64,000 nucleotides of DNA from CBDUXT01 sp965371245 (GTDB taxonomy: Bacteria > Planctomycetota > Phycisphaerae > UBA1845): assembly GCA_965371245.1 (NCBI GenBank), contig CBDUXT010000011.1:23720-87719 (forward strand). The letters are read 5' to 3'. Positions 63,211 through 64,000 of this stretch are shown one piece after another. Below the pieces are notes generated by a model. That model was not told the DNA's origin. It ran no database searches and saw only the letters and a list, made by a program, of their open reading frames with translations. How positions within the stretch are numbered: the first letter of the stretch is position 1; every line of letters begins with the position of its first letter. Made by a program: the position numbers and the translations under genes.

Positions 63211-63501
63211 CTATCTGGTGCCCGCGACCGTCGTTCGCAGCCAGTACTCCACCGTTCGCTTCAGCTCGTGATCGCAAAGAGATATCCCTCCGCCTCCCAT
63301 GGCGTATTTCACGATGCCGGACGCCACGCGCCCCTCCGGACCCGAGCCGAGCCCGGCATCCGCAAAGCGATGATCGACGGCGTATCCGCCGGCCCGCGCA
63401 ACCTTCTTGATGTGGTGCTGGACGGTGTCGCAGTCCAGCGGGGAAAAACCAAGCCGATCCCGCAGGTAATGCCAGACCTTCTGTTCCACGTGAGTATCCA
63501 T
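63211..63501 (-). CDS. Small hypothetical protein between T6SS genes
   Basis: A 96-residue protein with ATG at 63501 and an AGGAGA ribosome binding site. Helical N-terminus (VEQKVWHYLRDRLGF) then a Gly-rich segment (VKYAMGGGGISLCDHELK). No signal peptide or family seen. Flanked by PAAR and sheath genes on the same strand, so a T6SS accessory or chaperone role is possible but not shown. Confidence 0.6.
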   Translation of the reverse strand: MDTHVEQKVWHYLRDRLGFSPLDCDTVQHHIKKVARAGGYAVDHRFADAGLGSGPEGRVASGIVKYAMGGGGISLCDHELKRTVEYWLRTTVAGTR

Positions 63502-63640
63502 CTCGGTTCTCCTGTCGTCAAACCATTCGTCTGTCAGACGCACGCAACGGCGTCCGTCCTTGTTCAAGCAGCTTATCGAAACCGTTCGCACCTGGGCAAG
63601 CGGTCACCCGGTACGCAGGCAAGTCGCGGCCACCACCGGC

Positions 63641-64000
63641 TCAACCGATGAGCACGGTAAACTCGCCCAGGGCAATGATGTCCGGCGGGCCGGTGCATAC
63701 GAGCTGATCGGTCATGCGCGCCGCGGGCATGCCGCCGATCAAGACCGTCGTACTTCCCGGTGGCAGGATCGCAGCGCCCACGTGGGGAACGATAGCCGTC
63801 ACCATCGGGCAGACGTGCAGATCAGTCACACGGGCGGCCGGCAAGCCACCGATCAAGACCGTCGGACAACAAGGCGGGAGAATCATCCCGCCGTGAGCGC
63901 ACGAATCAGTCATCCTCGCCGCCGGCATGCCACCACCACCGCCCCCACCCCCGCCACCACCGCCGCCCCCACCGCCCCCCCCGGGAGGCGCGGGAACAAC
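63641..64000 (-). CDS. PAAR-domain protein with poly-Gly linker, N-terminus cut by window edge
   Basis: 119 visible residues; the frame is open to the right edge. The last ~95 residues form a PAAR domain: MPAARMTDSCAHGG, GGLPAARVTDLHVCP, IVPHVGAAILPPGS, GGMPAARMTDQLVCTGPP, with the repeated PAAR and His/Cys zinc ligands. PAAR proteins cap the VgrG spike of T6SS. Before it lies a run of 18 glycines preceded by a Pro-rich stretch, so a further domain, off-window, is probably tethered by a flexible linker. Confidence 0.86.
   Translation of the reverse strand, partial: VVPAPPGGGGGGGGGGGGGGGGGGMPAARMTDSCAHGGMILPPCCPTVLIGGLPAARVTDLHVCPMVTAIVPHVGAAILPPGSTTVLIGGMPAARMTDQLVCTGPPDIIALGEFTVLIG

Overview
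The window is 64 kb of GC-rich bacterial DNA, most likely from a Planctomycetota genome (a Phycisphaerae-like lineage is my best guess). The evidence is indirect. There are two pilin-like secreted proteins with a prepilin N-terminus and an H-x9-DG C-terminal motif, large secreted Cys-rich/dockerin-like and FG-GAP proteins, a Thr-nucleophile sulfatase-superfamily enzyme, an ArsC-family selenoprotein, a large Ser/Thr kinase with TPRs, and many palindromic intergenic repeats. No rRNA, CRISPR array, complete prophage or intact insertion sequence is visible.

Layout. 1-7.9 kb: an edge-truncated hypothetical gene, a zinc-ribbon membrane protein, acetyl-CoA synthetase (acsA) and a 1181-residue secreted Cys-rich protein. 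8.4-17.7 kb: a tightly overlapping seven-gene operon (MurG/COG4671-like glycosyltransferase, two GT4 glycosyltransferases, an MsbA-like ABC exporter, two APH-type kinases, a pilin-like protein), read here as a pathway that makes and exports a glycosylated, phosphorylated compound. 17.8-27.4 kb: thermonuclease, sulfatase-superfamily enzyme, a PilS/PilR-like sensor and sigma-54 regulator flanking a pilin-like gene, an S9 peptidase, and a small winged-helix gene behind a near-consensus sigma-54 promoter. 27.6-44.9 kb: metabolic and envelope genes (DUF2723 membrane protein, acetolactate synthase, thiol peroxidase, FG-GAP lipoprotein, P1B ATPase with an unusual CPA motif, GNAT, queC, UbiA-family prenyltransferase, DUF362 protein, a triple-repeat protein, a secreted protein with a sorting-like tail). 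45.0 kb: tRNA-Gln(CUG) with a clear promoter. 45.8-48.1 kb: a five-gene Mu-like phage module without its terminase. 48.7-54.2 kb: a receiver-like protein plus diguanylate cyclase, queE, a lipoprotein, a UGA-containing ArsC-family selenoprotein and a hemerythrin-like protein. 54.2-64.0 kb: Ser/Thr kinase, FHA-GAF-PP2C phosphatase, a NifA-type sigma-54 activator, a fused TssB-TssC type VI sheath protein, a small unknown protein and a PAAR protein running off the edge.

The last block reads as one unit: kinase, FHA protein and phosphatase are the parts of the threonine-phosphorylation pathway that controls some type VI secretion systems, and a sigma-54 activator is a common T6SS regulator. The selenoprotein, hidden by an in-frame UGA, implies the organism inserts selenocysteine. 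Gaps between genes hold at least five families of short palindromic repeats.
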